Assembly: GCA_019239425.1 (NCBI GenBank)
Contig: JAFAZX010000068.1
Span: 1 to 64,000 of the forward strand
Direction: 5' to 3'
Source of the DNA: Acidobacteriota bacterium
GTDB taxonomy: Bacteria; Acidobacteriota; Blastocatellia; Pyrinomonadales; Pyrinomonadaceae
Length of the DNA: 64,000 bases
Shown here piece after piece: positions 1 through 9,564 of this stretch (its first letter is position 1; each line of letters opens with the position of its first letter). The notes under the pieces are model-generated. The model worked only from the letters and a program-made list of their open reading frames with translations. It did no database searches and was not told the origin of the DNA. Both the position numbers and the translations under genes were made by a program.

Positions 1-1
1 C

Positions 2-229
2 GACCAGGAGCAGTTGGAGAAGCTCATCAAGTCGCAGCAGGTCAGGCAGGTGCCGGCCGGCACCGACGCCGACTACTTCATCATCCAGTTCGCGCACGAG
101 CTCGACGCCCTCATCGTCACCAACGACCGCTACAAGGACTACGCCGAGCAGTACCCCTGGGTCAGCGACCGCCGCCTCCCTTACATGATCGTCAAGGGCG
201 AGGTCGTGCTCTACGAAGAACAGGAGTAA
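2..229 (+). CDS. C-terminal end of a Zc3h12a/NYN-type ribonuclease-like protein (5' truncated)
   Basis: The reading frame is open from the left edge of the window, so the start lies upstream and only the last 75 or so residues are seen. The segment VPAGTDADYFIIQFA, then IVTNDRYKDY, then WVSDRRLPYMI matches the C-terminal half of the PIN-like Zc3h12a/NYN RNase fold. In that fold, acidic residues such as the DAD and ND pairs sit at a metal-dependent nuclease centre. The family is known for RNA cleavage; the substrate here is unknown. The gene is followed by a strong bidirectional hairpin and faces the convergent MBG protein. The family call rests on motif resemblance only, because the N-terminal catalytic aspartate region is outside the window. 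Confidence 0.6.
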   Translation, partial: DQEQLEKLIKSQQVRQVPAGTDADYFIIQFAHELDALIVTNDRYKDYAEQYPWVSDRRLPYMIVKGEVVLYEEQE

Positions 230-248
230 GAAGGCGCCGTAAAAAGTT

Positions 249-293
249 TGAGGCCGCGGCCGGGAGCGTTGACCCCGGCCGCGGCCTCTCTGT
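249..293. terminator. Bidirectional rho-independent terminator
   Basis: A perfect 15-bp stem (250-264 with 274-288) closes a 9-nt loop. On the minus strand it is followed by a T-rich run (the complement of AAAAAG at 241-246), and on the plus strand by TCTGTGT. It lies between two convergent genes and would serve both, better for the leftward one. Confidence 0.8.
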
Positions 294-314
294 GTCCGGC
301 TGACGCCGGACTGC

Positions 315-3300
315 CTAATTACGAACCACGAACTGCACGGCGTGGGGCGTCGGGTCGCCGCCCACCGTGAAGCCGAGGTTGTAAGTGCCCGCGGGGTAGC
401 CCGTGGTCTTCAGGTTGAAGATGTAACCGCCGCTGTCGAAGCGGAAGTAGTTACCGGGGTTCGCGTTGCCCGCGTCCTGCACCGGCTGCGCGGCGTTGGT
501 CGCCGCGTTGACGACCGAGACGGCCCGGACGGCTATCGAGGCCGACGACAGGTTCGCCCCCGAGGCGTCGCACAGGCGGAACTTGACGGGGACGGTGCTC
601 CCGCTCTTCTTCGCCTGCGTCTGGTCGTAGTCGACGCAGACGTTGAAGCCCACGTAGAGCGTGCCGTTGACGAAGGTGATGTTGTAGTTCGGCGAGGTCA
701 GGCCCGAGGGAATAATCGGGTAAGTCCCGGCCGGGCTGGCAAGGGTCGCGGGCGTCGTGAACGTCAGCGTGCCGCCCAGCACGCCCGGCCCCTCGCCGAA
801 CACGAAGCCCGAGTAGCTGGCCGTGAACACGGGGTTGGCAGCGCCGACCAGGCGCGACTTGTCGTCGGCCTTAACCGTCAGCGAAGCCTTGCCCACGTTC
901 AGCGTCCCCACGACGAAGTTGAACGAGTAGTTTGCCGACGCGAGCGTGCCCGCGGCGGCGTTGATCGGATACGTGCCCGCGCCGCTGTTCGCGGGAGCGG
1001 TCGAGAGTGCCGGCGCGCCCGCGTAGGCCGTGGCCGGCGTGTCGCCGTTGACGAACCCCGAAGGCGTGTACGTCAGCGCCGGGTTCGGGTCGCCGTAGGT
1101 CTTCGCCTTGTTGTCGGCCGTGATGGTCAGCACCGCCTTCTGGACGTTGATGCTCACGTCCTTCGAGGCGTTGGTGTAGTTGACCGTGTCGGCCGGCGTG
1201 AAGGCGACGTGCAGGTTGTGTCCGCCCGCGCCGAAGACGGTGCCCGCGGCCGGGGTGTAGACGAAGCTGCCCGGCACGTTGGCGGTCGCGTTCAACTGCG
1301 CCGCGCCGAGCGCCGCGCCGTAGACGATGTCGGCGGGGTTGGCCCAGGTGATCGTCACCCCGGCCTGCGTGATGACGATCTGCACGCTGCCGTTGGACGG
1401 GTTGTGGTTGGCGTCGCCCGCGAACGCCCAGTTGGCCGTGCCGCCGGGAACGTTCGTGTAGCTCGCGCCGAGGTTGAGCAGGCTCGTCAGGTCTTCGCCC
1501 TTCGCGCCCGTGGCCGTCCCGGTCGCGCCGTGCGGGTTGCCGTCGTAGGTGCCGTTGTAGCCGTTGACGACGACGACGGCGTTGGCCTTGTTGATGCTGA
1601 AGGGCTGAGGCACGTCGGCCGCCGCCTCGTAGTTGGCGTTACCCGCCTGCGAGGCGGTGACGGTGCAGGTGCCGGCACCCGTGATGGTAATCGTCGCACC
1701 GTTCGTCCCGCCGGAAGTGCAGTTGCCGGCGGCAGCGAAGGTGACGGGATTGCCCGAGTTACCGCCGGTAGCGCTGACGGTGAACGGCGCGTCGCCGTAG
1801 GTCTTGTCGCCGAGGGCGGCGAACGTGATCGTCTGCGAAGCCTTGCCGATGTTGAAGGACTGCGGCACGTCGGCGGCCGCGTCGTAGTTAGAGTTGCCGG
1901 CCTGCGAGGCGGTGACCGTGCAGGCGCCAGCGCCCGTGACGGTAATGGTCGCACCGTTGGTGCCGCCCGAGGTGCAGTTGCCGACGGCCGCGAACGTCAC
2001 CGGATTGCCCGAGTCGCCGCCCGTCGCGCTGACGTTGAAGGGCGCGTCGCCGTACGTCTTATTCGCCAGCGCGCCGAACGTGATCGTCTGGCCCGCCTTC
2101 GTGACGTTGATGACGACATCCTTCGACGCGCCCGTGTAGTTGGTCGTGTCGGTCGGCGTGAAGTCAACGTGCAAGGTCTGCCCGTCGCCCGCGTTCAGCA
2201 CCGCGCCCGCCGCCGGGGTGTAAGTGAACGAGCCCGGCACCGAGGCCGTTGCGTTGAGCTGCGTGCCGCTCAAGGCCGTGCCGTAGACGATGTCGGCCGG
2301 GTTGTTCCAGCTGATCGTCGGCGTCGCCTTGTTGATGGTGACGGTCGTGGTGTTCGAGGCCGGGTTGTAGTTCGCGTTGCCGGCGAACGAAGCCACGACG
2401 TTGTAGACGGCCGCGCTCACGGGCTGCGCGGCATTACCGTTGTAGGTGAAGGTCACGGCCGGCGCGAGCACGTCGGACGCGCCGCCCACGCCGTAGGCGA
2501 AGCCCGTGGCCGGGTGCGGGTTGCCGTCGTAGGTGCCGTTGTAGCCGTCGACGACGACGACGGCGTTGGCCTTGTTGATATTGAACGACTGCGGCACGTC
2601 CGCGGCCGCGTCGTAGTTAGAGTTACCCGCCTGCGACGCGGTCACGGTGCAGGCCCCCGCCCCTGTGATCGTGATCGTGGCGCCGTTCGCCCCGCCCGAG
2701 GTGCAGTTGCCTGTGGCCGCGAAAGTCACGGGGTTACCGGAGGCGCCGCCCGTCGCGCTGACGTTGAAGGGCGCGTCGCCGTACGTCTTGTCGGCGAGGG
2801 CGCCGAACGTGATCGCCTGCGAAGCCTTGTTGATGTTGAAGGACTGCGGCACGTCCGGGGCCGCGTCGTAGTTGGAGTTGCCGGCCTGCGAGGCCGTCAC
2901 CGTGCAGGCGCCCGCGCCCGTGATGGTGATGGTCGCGCCGTTCGTGCCGCCGGAGGTGCAATTACCGACTGCGGCGAAGGTGACGGGGTTGCCGGAGGCG
3001 CCGCCCGTGGCGCTCACGTCGAACGGTGCGTCGCCGTAGGTCTTGTCGCCGAGGGCGGCGAACGTGATCGTCTGCGAAGCCCTGTTGACCGTCAGCGAGT
3101 TCGAGCCGCTGCTCGCGAGGTAGCCGCCGCCCTGCGCGAAGCTCGCGCCGACGCCCGCCGGGTACGAGCCGGCGTTGATGCCCGCGAGGCTCACGTTCGG
3201 GAGCGTGGCGACGCCCGAAGCGTCGGTCGTGGCCGTGCCCGCGGGCGAGCCGTTGAGCGTGAAGGCGATGCTCTTGCCGTTGACGGGGCCGGCGGCCGAG

Positions 3301-6300
3301 GTCAGCGTCGCAGACAGCGTGGCCGTCCCGCCGTAACTGCCGGTCGCGGGTGCGACCGCGAGCGCGGTGGTGGCGAGGTCGTCAACGCAGGCGGTCACGT
3401 CATGAAGAACGGGCGTGACCTGATTGTTCGTGGTGCTCAGGGACGCCTTGTACCTGAGGTAGCGCAGGCCGTTGAACTGCGAGAGCGACCCGCCGTTGGT
3501 AAAGAAGGTCGCGGCCGTGCCGTTGGGGCCGACGAAGTTGAAGGGGCCGTTGACGTTGTTGCTCGCCGCGACCTGGAACGTCACGGCCGTGTTCGCGGGC
3601 GTATCGGCCGTCCAAGAGAGCGCGCCCCAGTTCGGGATGCTGCCGACGGCCGGGTTCGCGTCCTTCGTGCCCGAGACGAGGTTGCCGTTCAGGAAGAAGG
3701 CGGACGGCGTCCTCACGTAGGTCGTGAAGTAAAGGTCGTTGGTGGTGGCCGTCCACGCGCCGCCGCTGTTGGCCGTGGTGAAGAGCGCGCCGTTGGCGTA
3801 ACCGTTCCCCGAGCCGCGGATGGCGAAGACCGTGTTGCCGACGCTCGTCCTGAGCACGACGGCGTAGCTCGTACCGGCGACGACCGCCGCCGGGGTCGCG
3901 AAGGTCGCGGTGTAGGCCCCCGCGGTGCCGACGTTCGTGACCGGCCCGAACGTGCTGGTCGCCAGCACGGTGTTGCCGGGGGCCGTCCCGTTCAGGTTGC
4001 GAATCTCGACGGTGATCGTGCCCGACGTGCCGCTGGCGAGACCGAGCAGCGTATCGAGCCTTGTCAGGTTGCCGGTGACGCCGGCGCGGAAGGTCTGACC
4101 CACCCATGCCGTCCCGGTCAGGTTGCCGGCGCTGAACAGAGACGTGGGGTTGTAGACCTGGTCGGCCACCTGGCTGGAGGAGTTCGAGAGCTTCACGTCG
4201 CCGGGGCTCGTCAGCATCTCGACGCCCGTCGGGACGCCGGTCTGAAAGTCGGCCTGCGTGGTGTCGGTGAAGCAGGCGCCCGCCTGCTGCGCGCCGTCGA
4301 GCGCGAAGTTGACGGTGCTCGTCGCGTTGTCGGCGACGAGGACGCTCGTGGTCGTCTTCGGCGCGTAGCCGGGGAAGCTGGCCGTGATGGACGGGTAGGT
4401 GCCCGCGGGAATGTTCGTGAACGAGTAGACGCCCGAGGCGTTGGTCGTCGTCGTGCGACTGCCCAAAGCGACGGTCGCGCCCGCGAGGGGCGCACCGCCC
4501 GCCGAGACGGTCACGGTGCCCTGCACCGTGCCGCCCGCGCCGACCGGCGTACACTGCGGGTAGGTGAAGGCGCCGACGCGCGTCAGCCAGTTGCGACCCG
4601 TCACGGCGAAGTACTCGCTCGTGAACCAGTAGGTGCAGCCGTTGGGGTCAACCGACATCGCGGCGTAGTCGCCCCAGCGCTGGCCGCCCGTCGCGGTCGT
4701 CCCCGTCTGCGAGCCGGTGCCCGCCATCAGGACGGACTCGGTCTGGGTGATGGAGTTGGCCGCGTCGCCCGCGAGCCGTCCGGCGTAGCGGATGCTCGGG
4801 AAGGTCGCGCTGGTCGTGGCGCTGTAGCCCATCGCCATGTTCCCCGCGCGGTCGATGGCGAGGCTCGGGATGAGGCGGTTCGTCGTGTCGGGGTTGTAGG
4901 TGAACGCCTGCGTCGTGTTCGCCGCGACCGTGCCGCCGTTGACGTTGACCTGGTAGTAGCGCAGCGCCGACTGCGTCGTCGTGCTCCCGCGCACCGTGTG
5001 CGAGTTCCAGAGCGACTCGGTCCCGCCGAAGTTCGTGTACTGGTTCTGCATCATCAGACGGTGGCCGAGCGTGTCGAGCCCCGTCGTGCTGCCCGAGGCC
5101 GGCACCGTCGAGGGCGGCACGGCGAAGCTCGCGGGCGCTAGCGTGTCGAACGGCCCCGTGAAGGTCGAGAGCGAGATGCTGTTCCAGTCGACGTGGAACT
5201 TCCAGACGCTGATCACGTTGGCGAAGTTCCAGACGGTGGAGAAGTAGTTCGGCGCGCCCGGCGGCGGCGTGCCCATCTGGAGCCGCGCGTTACTCGGCAG
5301 CAGCGTGAACTCGCTCGAAGGCGCGTCGAACGAGACGACCTGCACGGACGGGGCGCCTGCGTACATCTGCGCCTTGTTGAGCGCGTAGACGCGCGCGTTC
5401 TGGAACGCGGCGCTGGCCGCGTAGCCGAACATGTTGACCGACATGTAAATGCCGTCGGGCCAGATGCCGAGCTTCGGGTAGTCGCCGAGGCCGCCCGCCG
5501 TGTTGATGGAGTAGTAGTTCCAGCCGCCCGCGAGGGGGTCGCCGCTCTGCGAGACGGCGAAGCACTGGAACGAGCCCGGCGGGTTGACGACGTTGTTGCT
5601 GGCGTCGAGCTGGAAGGCGAAGTCCGAGATGACCCAGCGATCCTCGAACGTGTCGTAGAGGATGACGGGGTCGCCGAAGTTGCTATTGTCGCACAGGTTC
5701 CCGAAGTGGCCCTGGCTCATGAAGGTGTTGAAGGTGAAGGCCGCGACGCGCACGCCGTCCGACTTGCGGTAGATGCCGAGAGAGGTGTTGACGGCCTGGA
5801 TGTAATAGTCTTTGCCCACGTCGCCGACGGTGTCGGGCGGGCGGCCCGCGCCGAAGTTGTTGAAGTCGAGGCCGTCGAAGTTAGCCGTGGTCGCGGGCGC
5901 GGCCGCCGCCAGCGCGCTGATGGCGTCCGCCGTCGGCGCACTCTTCCCCGCCGACGGGCCGGCGTTGTCGGTGCCGCCGGTGTCGACGTCGCCGGCCGCA
6001 GGCTCCAGGTCGAGGAGGCTCGGCGGGGCCTCGCGCTCGGGCTTCTCCCGCTGGATCGGCTTCTCGTAAGGGAGGTCGCGGAGGTCGCCGCGGAAGGAGC
6101 GCGCGCGGTTGATGCGCAGCTCGCGCGGGCGCATCGGCCGGTCGCGCTCGCGCATCCGCTCGCGCCAGCCCTGGAGGGCCTCGTCCTCTTGGGCGTTACG
6201 GTTGGAGCCGCGGCGCGCGCCACGGTCTTTGTCCTTGTCCCGGTCGTAGACTTCGCGGCTCGGGGCGTTTCTCTTCAGGGCCGGCACGTCGCCGAGCGGC

Positions 6301-6467
6301 TTCAGCGGTGACTCGGCGCGCTGGATTCTCTTCCCTGACTGCGCCAGTGAGACGGCCGCGCCCGCACCGGACGACAGTACGACGGCCAGCACGAGCAGTG
6401 AGGCCAGCCGGCCTCTTACGGTAGTCGGTAGTAGTTTGCGTGAAACGGAGCGGGGTCTTCTCTTCAT
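315..6467 (-). CDS. Giant secreted MBG-repeat/PxKF surface protein
   Basis: A 2,050-residue exported protein. An N-terminal signal or anchor segment (about 1-43) is followed by a charged Arg/Glu-rich linker (to about 150). Next comes a large beta-rich region (about 195-640) containing PPDTVGDVGKDYYIQAVN, then a carboxypeptidase-regulatory-like beta-sandwich (about 640-725). A choice-of-anchor-like region with TAWVGQTFRAG follows, then an Ig-like module (about 1035-1127). A run of MBG-type repeats (YGDAPF, TYGDPNP, YDGNPH signatures) spans about 1128-1940, and a C-terminal PxKF domain contains GSTVPVKFRLCD. Such proteins are extracellular or cell-surface and are thought to act in adhesion or matrix contacts. 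No catalytic motif was recognised. The gene is monocistronic, ending at the shared terminator. Confidence 0.85.
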   Translation of the reverse strand: MKRRPRSVSRKLLPTTVRGRLASLLVLAVVLSSGAGAAVSLAQSGKRIQRAESPLKPLGDVPALKRNAPSREVYDRDKDKDRGARRGSNRNAQEDEALQGWRERMRERDRPMRPRELRINRARSFRGDLRDLPYEKPIQREKPEREAPPSLLDLEPAAGDVDTGGTDNAGPSAGKSAPTADAISALAAAAPATTANFDGLDFNNFGAGRPPDTVGDVGKDYYIQAVNTSLGIYRKSDGVRVAAFTFNTFMSQGHFGNLCDNSNFGDPVILYDTFEDRWVISDFAFQLDASNNVVNPPGSFQCFAVSQSGDPLAGGWNYYSINTAGGLGDYPKLGIWPDGIYMSVNMFGYAASAAFQNARVYALNKAQMYAGAPSVQVVSFDAPSSEFTLLPSNARLQMGTPPPGAPNYFSTVWNFANVISVWKFHVDWNSISLSTFTGPFDTLAPASFAVPPSTVPASGSTTGLDTLGHRLMMQNQYTNFGGTESLWNSHTVRGSTTTQSALRYYQVNVNGGTVAANTTQAFTYNPDTTNRLIPSLAIDRAGNMAMGYSATTSATFPSIRYAGRLAGDAANSITQTESVLMAGTGSQTGTTATGGQRWGDYAAMSVDPNGCTYWFTSEYFAVTGRNWLTRVGAFTYPQCTPVGAGGTVQGTVTVSAGGAPLAGATVALGSRTTTTNASGVYSFTNIPAGTYPSITASFPGYAPKTTTSVLVADNATSTVNFALDGAQQAGACFTDTTQADFQTGVPTGVEMLTSPGDVKLSNSSSQVADQVYNPTSLFSAGNLTGTAWVGQTFRAGVTGNLTRLDTLLGLASGTSGTITVEIRNLNGTAPGNTVLATSTFGPVTNVGTAGAYTATFATPAAVVAGTSYAVVLRTSVGNTVFAIRGSGNGYANGALFTTANSGGAWTATTNDLYFTTYVRTPSAFFLNGNLVSGTKDANPAVGSIPNWGALSWTADTPANTAVTFQVAASNNVNGPFNFVGPNGTAATFFTNGGSLSQFNGLRYLRYKASLSTTNNQVTPVLHDVTACVDDLATTALAVAPATGSYGGTATLSATLTSAAGPVNGKSIAFTLNGSPAGTATTDASGVATLPNVSLAGINAGSYPAGVGASFAQGGGYLASSGSNSLTVNRASQTITFAALGDKTYGDAPFDVSATGGASGNPVTFAAVGNCTSGGTNGATITITGAGACTVTASQAGNSNYDAAPDVPQSFNINKASQAITFGALADKTYGDAPFNVSATGGASGNPVTFAATGNCTSGGANGATITITGAGACTVTASQAGNSNYDAAADVPQSFNINKANAVVVVDGYNGTYDGNPHPATGFAYGVGGASDVLAPAVTFTYNGNAAQPVSAAVYNVVASFAGNANYNPASNTTTVTINKATPTISWNNPADIVYGTALSGTQLNATASVPGSFTYTPAAGAVLNAGDGQTLHVDFTPTDTTNYTGASKDVVINVTKAGQTITFGALANKTYGDAPFNVSATGGDSGNPVTFAAVGNCTSGGTNGATITVTGAGACTVTASQAGNSNYDAAADVPQSFNIGKASQTITFAALGDKTYGDAPFTVSATGGNSGNPVTFAAAGNCTSGGTNGATITITGAGTCTVTASQAGNANYEAAADVPQPFSINKANAVVVVNGYNGTYDGNPHGATGTATGAKGEDLTSLLNLGASYTNVPGGTANWAFAGDANHNPSNGSVQIVITQAGVTITWANPADIVYGAALGAAQLNATANVPGSFVYTPAAGTVFGAGGHNLHVAFTPADTVNYTNASKDVSINVQKAVLTITADNKAKTYGDPNPALTYTPSGFVNGDTPATAYAGAPALSTAPANSGAGTYPINAAAGTLASANYSFNFVVGTLNVGKASLTVKADDKSRLVGAANPVFTASYSGFVFGEGPGVLGGTLTFTTPATLASPAGTYPIIPSGLTSPNYNITFVNGTLYVGFNVCVDYDQTQAKKSGSTVPVKFRLCDASGANLSSASIAVRAVSVVNAATNAAQPVQDAGNANPGNYFRFDSGGYIFNLKTTGYPAGTYNLGFTVGGDPTPHAVQFVVRN
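1586..3084 (-). repeat. MBG repeat block with near-identical DNA copies
   Basis: Inside the giant protein, four copies of an approximately 255-bp unit lie at about 2827-3084, 2570-2826, 1844-2099 and 1586-1843. Each encodes TYGDAPF, then VSATGG, SGNPVTF, NCTSGG, GACTVTASQAGN and NYDAA. They occur as two tandem pairs separated by two divergent MBG modules of the YDGNPH and DIVYG types, and the YDGNPH/DIVYG pair also recurs after the second tandem pair. Protein identity between the four is very high by eye, implying recent duplication or gene conversion. Confidence 0.85.
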
Positions 6468-6866
6468 AAGGGGGATAGTTCCTCATCCAGCGTAAGCCGG
6501 GGTTAAGAGTTTTCGTTTTGGGGCTTGCCGTCCTGCGAGGGGCGCGGACGCAAGGGACAGGGATGCGTGTGAGACTGCGGGTTCCATTCCCCGCGGCCTG
6601 CTTAACTATGGTGGCGGTAATACTGAGGCCGCTCTGGCGGCGTTCGACAGGAAGAAAGGTAAGGCCGCCCTTCAGCCTGAGTTGCGGGTCGATTCCCTTC
6701 GGATAACCCTTCGGATAAGATGGGGCCGCCGGAGCCTTCTCCCCTCAAAGGGTTGTCGGAGGCATCTCTCGCGGCACAGGGCCGATCTAAAGGTGCGTGA
6801 GAAGATAGACCGAAATCGGCCGCGCGTCAAACCGCGAGCGGCCCCCAAGTGTTAGAGGGCTGACAG
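6468..6866. other. 399-bp intergenic region between divergent genes
   Basis: It should hold the promoters of the leftward giant protein and the rightward small secreted protein. There is a 12-bp exact tandem repeat, CCCTTCGGATAA twice (about 6697-6720), and a GGCCGAT...ATCGGCC inverted repeat around 6782-6824 upstream of the rightward gene. A 62-codon open frame at 6518-6706 has no RBS and no recognisable content, so I do not call it a gene. No RNA family was recognised. Confidence 0.5.
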
Positions 6867-7310
6867 ATGACGAGAATTGCCACAACTTTTACACTCTGCG
6901 CCGCGCTGCTCCTCTCGAACTTCGCGGCCCGGTGCGGCGCGTCCGGGACGGAAGGGGGGCGTACGCCCTTGAACGAGAAGCTTGCGTCGGGCATGTGGGG
7001 CGGCCAGCACGTGCGGATGGACGTGACGGAGGGCGGCGTCGCCCTCGAGTTCGACTGCGCGAGCGGCGAGATCGAACGGCCGCTCGCTCTCGACGCCGAA
7101 GGGCGCTTCGACGTGGGCGGGAAGTTCTACGCCCAGCACGGCGGCCCCGTCCGGCGCGACGAGGAGGCCCACGCGCGGGCCGCGCGCTACCGGGGACGCG
7201 TGCGCGGCGAGACTCTGACGCTGACCGTCACGCTCTCGGAACCCGAAGAGGACGCGGGCACCTTCACGCTGACGCGCGGCCAGGAAGTCCCTCTCACGAA
7301 GTGCCGTTAA
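6867..7310 (+). CDS. Small secreted hypothetical protein
   Basis: 147 residues with an N-terminal hydrophobic export signal (about 1-25) ending near a cysteine (AARCGAS), so it may be secreted or a lipoprotein. The mature part carries a WGGQHVRMDVTEGG segment, then ALEFDCASGEIE, then a GRFDVGGKFYAQHGGPVR strip and a C-terminal TFTLTRGQ. It resembles a family of small exported beta-strand proteins that I cannot name. The two mature cysteines (in FDCAS and the terminal KCR) could form a disulfide. Its 3' end overlaps the convergent cupin gene by 17 bp. Function unknown. Confidence 0.7.
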   Translation: MTRIATTFTLCAALLLSNFAARCGASGTEGGRTPLNEKLASGMWGGQHVRMDVTEGGVALEFDCASGEIERPLALDAEGRFDVGGKFYAQHGGPVRRDEEAHARAARYRGRVRGETLTLTVTLSEPEEDAGTFTLTRGQEVPLTKCR

Positions 7311-7659
7311 GAAAGTCTTCGCGCACGGGCGAGAAGATGTCGATGAGGACGACCTCCTCGTCGAGCATCGTCGCGCCGTGCCAACTGCCCGGGGGGAAGT
7401 GGAGCACGTCGCCGGCCTCGGCCACGCGCTGCTCTTCGCCGACGGTGAAGAGGACGCGGCCGCGCTCGACCAGGGTGATCTGCTCGTGCGGGTGTTCGTG
7501 CGGGGGCGTGACGACGTTCGGCGCGAAGCGCAGGCGGCAGACCATCACGCGCTCGCCGACAACCATCTGCCGCTCGATGCCGCCTTCCAGACGCTCGACG
7601 GGGACGCGCGTCCAGTCCGTGTGCTGCGGGTGCGTCTCCAGTTTCGACTTCGCTTCCAT
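7294..7659 (-). CDS. Cupin-domain protein
   Basis: 121 residues forming a single small cupin barrel. The first cupin motif is seen as PHEHPHEQITLVERG (two His and a Glu, typical metal ligands), and the second as AGDVLHFPPGSWHGA. No export signal, so cytoplasmic. The ATG follows the stop codon of the upstream 623-residue gene with no gap (TAA then ATG), a strong sign of translational coupling. Single-domain cupins of this type bind a metal and act as small dioxygenases, isomerases or sugar/ligand sensors; the substrate cannot be told here. Its partner suggests a carbohydrate-related role, which is inference. Confidence 0.85.
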   Translation of the reverse strand: MEAKSKLETHPQHTDWTRVPVERLEGGIERQMVVGERVMVCRLRFAPNVVTPPHEHPHEQITLVERGRVLFTVGEEQRVAEAGDVLHFPPGSWHGATMLDEEVVLIDIFSPVREDFLNGTS

Positions 7660-9531
7660 TTAACGTGCCTCCCCTTCCGCCTTCAACGTGATGCGCCAGC
7701 GCGCGGGCCGTCCCGCTTTCAGATTAATGTTAAGCGCTTCGTAGACGAGGTGCAGCGGCACCGCGCCGCGCGCGCCCCTCGCGAGCGCCCCGCCGCCCGC
7801 GGCCTGCAAAGAGACCGCCAGCGGCCAGTCCGCCGTCGCAGAGACTTCGAGCGTACCGGCGTCAGAAACGAAACGGTCACGTCGCGCTCCTCGTTCCGAC
7901 ACGACCTCGTTGCGCGCGGCCGTCGCCGGCACGACCACCCACCAGCGCTTAATCGTCACGTCGGCCGACGCCTTCAAAGTCTCCGCGCGCGTGAGCGTCG
8001 TGCCTTCGTGATTCAGGACGACCTCACTTGAGATGCCCGGGTCTACCAACTGCCCCGACTTGCTGCCCACGAGAGCCCACCGCCGCCAGACGACGCGCAG
8101 GCTCTGGCCGTCCGCCGAAGGCTCTATCTCGTCGGCGCCGTCCGCCGCTACGAGCGTGCGCCCGTCCGCGAGTTCGACGAAGGGGACGAGCGCGGGGTAG
8201 ACCTGCTCGACCGGCGCGGCGAAGCCCGGCAGGCCGTGCGGCGCGGGCAGATAATCCGCGACGCCCGGCTTCGTGCCCGTCGTGACGGGCAGCGTGAAGT
8301 AGAGCGGCCCCTGCCTGACGAGCCACACGCCCGCGGGCCTGTCGCCGCGGCGGAAGAACTCGAAGCGCGCGAGGTCGGGCCTGCCCACCTCGCTCGGGAA
8401 CTGCTTCAGGTTCTCCTTCGCCAGCGCCTCGGTAAAGAGCATGTGCGCGAGCGCGGCCTTGCCGAAGAAGCCCGTCGTCTGCTGCCACTCGCGGTCGGGC
8501 GAGATGTAAGAGTAGTTGCCGCGGCCGAAGGCGAAGACCGAGAGCTTGTGCGACTTCGTGTCGTAGTCGTGCCGCAGCCAGCGCCAGGCCTGGTAGTAGG
8601 CCGAGGCGAGCTGTGCGAGCGGCGCGGGCCGGAACTCCGGGTTCTGCGCGAGCCACGCGACGATCTCAAGCGTGTCGAGGTAGGAGACGACGCCGAGGCT
8701 CCGGCCCCACGCGTAGCCGTAGCCGTCAGGCTGAATCAAGTCCCACCAGAGTCTCATCTGCGCCTTGAGCGAAGGGCGCAGCTCGTCGAGCACGTCTTTG
8801 CGGCCGGCGTCCTCGGCCGCGTTCCAGACGAAGCGGGCGTACTCGTTCGAGTAGCGGTCGAAGCGCCCCGTGGGCGGCGCGTCGTCGGCGTAGAGGCCGC
8901 CGCCCGCGAACGGCCGCGCCGCGCGCGTGATGACGCCGTCTAAGAGCGCGCGGTCTTGTAAGAGCCCGAGCTGGTAGCTCACGCTCGCGATGCGCGCGGC
9001 GACGCCGAGGTAGTTTTCGGGAAGGTTGATGACCTTCTGCGCCTTCGCGTCGTAGAAGGCGGACACGTCGAGCAGCTTCCGCCAACTGGCCTTCTCGTCC
9101 TCGCTCAGGCTCTGCCAGACGGCGTTGCGCGAGAGGTCGCGCCCGAAGTGCCGGAGCGCGAGCACGCAGTAGAGCTGCGAGAAGCGCGTGCTCTTCAGGC
9201 GGTATTCGAGCAGGCCCACCTCGCCCACCGTGCGCGCGAGGTCGCGGCCCGCGAGCGTCCGCTCGCCCGACATCTCGGCGTAGGCCGCGAGAGAGCGCGC
9301 CCAGGTGCCCCAAGTGTACTCGCCCGACGAGCCCGCGCCCAGAACCTTCTCGGGCGGCGGGTCGAGCGACTTGATGTCCGCGAGGTGCGCGCCCACCTCC
9401 GCCCCGAGGAAGGTCTTTACTTCACTCCCCAGCGCGGCCGTGTCGACCGTCGCGGCTTCCTTAGAAACCGCGCCCGCGGGCGGCGCGAGCAGCGAGAAGG
9501 TCAGAAGGAAGAGCAGCGAGGCTTTCTGCAT
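7660..9531 (-). CDS. Secreted alpha/alpha-toroid-like protein, possible DUF2264-type
   Basis: 623 residues with a clear signal peptide (about 1-22, ending PPAGA). The N-terminal two-thirds are helical with aromatic-rich motifs such as YTWGTWARSLAAYAE, RFDRYSNEYARFVWNAAED and WWDLIQPDGYGYAWGRS. This recalls (alpha/alpha) toroid proteins that handle polysaccharides, including DUF2264 and heparinase-like families. The C-terminal third (about 400-623) looks beta-rich (GPLYFTLPVTTGTKPG), as in two-domain lyases. I see no certain catalytic residues. It is co-transcribed with the abutting cupin. The family assignment is tentative; the export and two-domain build are better supported. Confidence 0.6.
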   Translation of the reverse strand: MQKASLLFLLTFSLLAPPAGAVSKEAATVDTAALGSEVKTFLGAEVGAHLADIKSLDPPPEKVLGAGSSGEYTWGTWARSLAAYAEMSGERTLAGRDLARTVGEVGLLEYRLKSTRFSQLYCVLALRHFGRDLSRNAVWQSLSEDEKASWRKLLDVSAFYDAKAQKVINLPENYLGVAARIASVSYQLGLLQDRALLDGVITRAARPFAGGGLYADDAPPTGRFDRYSNEYARFVWNAAEDAGRKDVLDELRPSLKAQMRLWWDLIQPDGYGYAWGRSLGVVSYLDTLEIVAWLAQNPEFRPAPLAQLASAYYQAWRWLRHDYDTKSHKLSVFAFGRGNYSYISPDREWQQTTGFFGKAALAHMLFTEALAKENLKQFPSEVGRPDLARFEFFRRGDRPAGVWLVRQGPLYFTLPVTTGTKPGVADYLPAPHGLPGFAAPVEQVYPALVPFVELADGRTLVAADGADEIEPSADGQSLRVVWRRWALVGSKSGQLVDPGISSEVVLNHEGTTLTRAETLKASADVTIKRWWVVVPATAARNEVVSERGARRDRFVSDAGTLEVSATADWPLAVSLQAAGGGALARGARGAVPLHLVYEALNINLKAGRPARWRITLKAEGEAR

Positions 9532-9564
9532 TATCGTTCGTCTACAGACCTATCACGGAAAGGT

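Noticed and set aside
342-5141. A 1,599-codon open frame opposite the giant MBG protein
   Set aside because: It is Arg/Val/Gly-rich without domains and mirrors the codon bias of the real gene on the other strand; G+C-rich third positions keep the antisense frame open.
6518-6706. 62-codon frame in the large divergent gap
   Set aside because: No RBS, no recognisable residues, and it lies where promoters are expected.
7294-7659. Cupin and small secreted protein as a toxin-antitoxin pair
   Set aside because: They are convergent with a short 3' overlap, one is exported, and neither resembles a known toxin or antitoxin.
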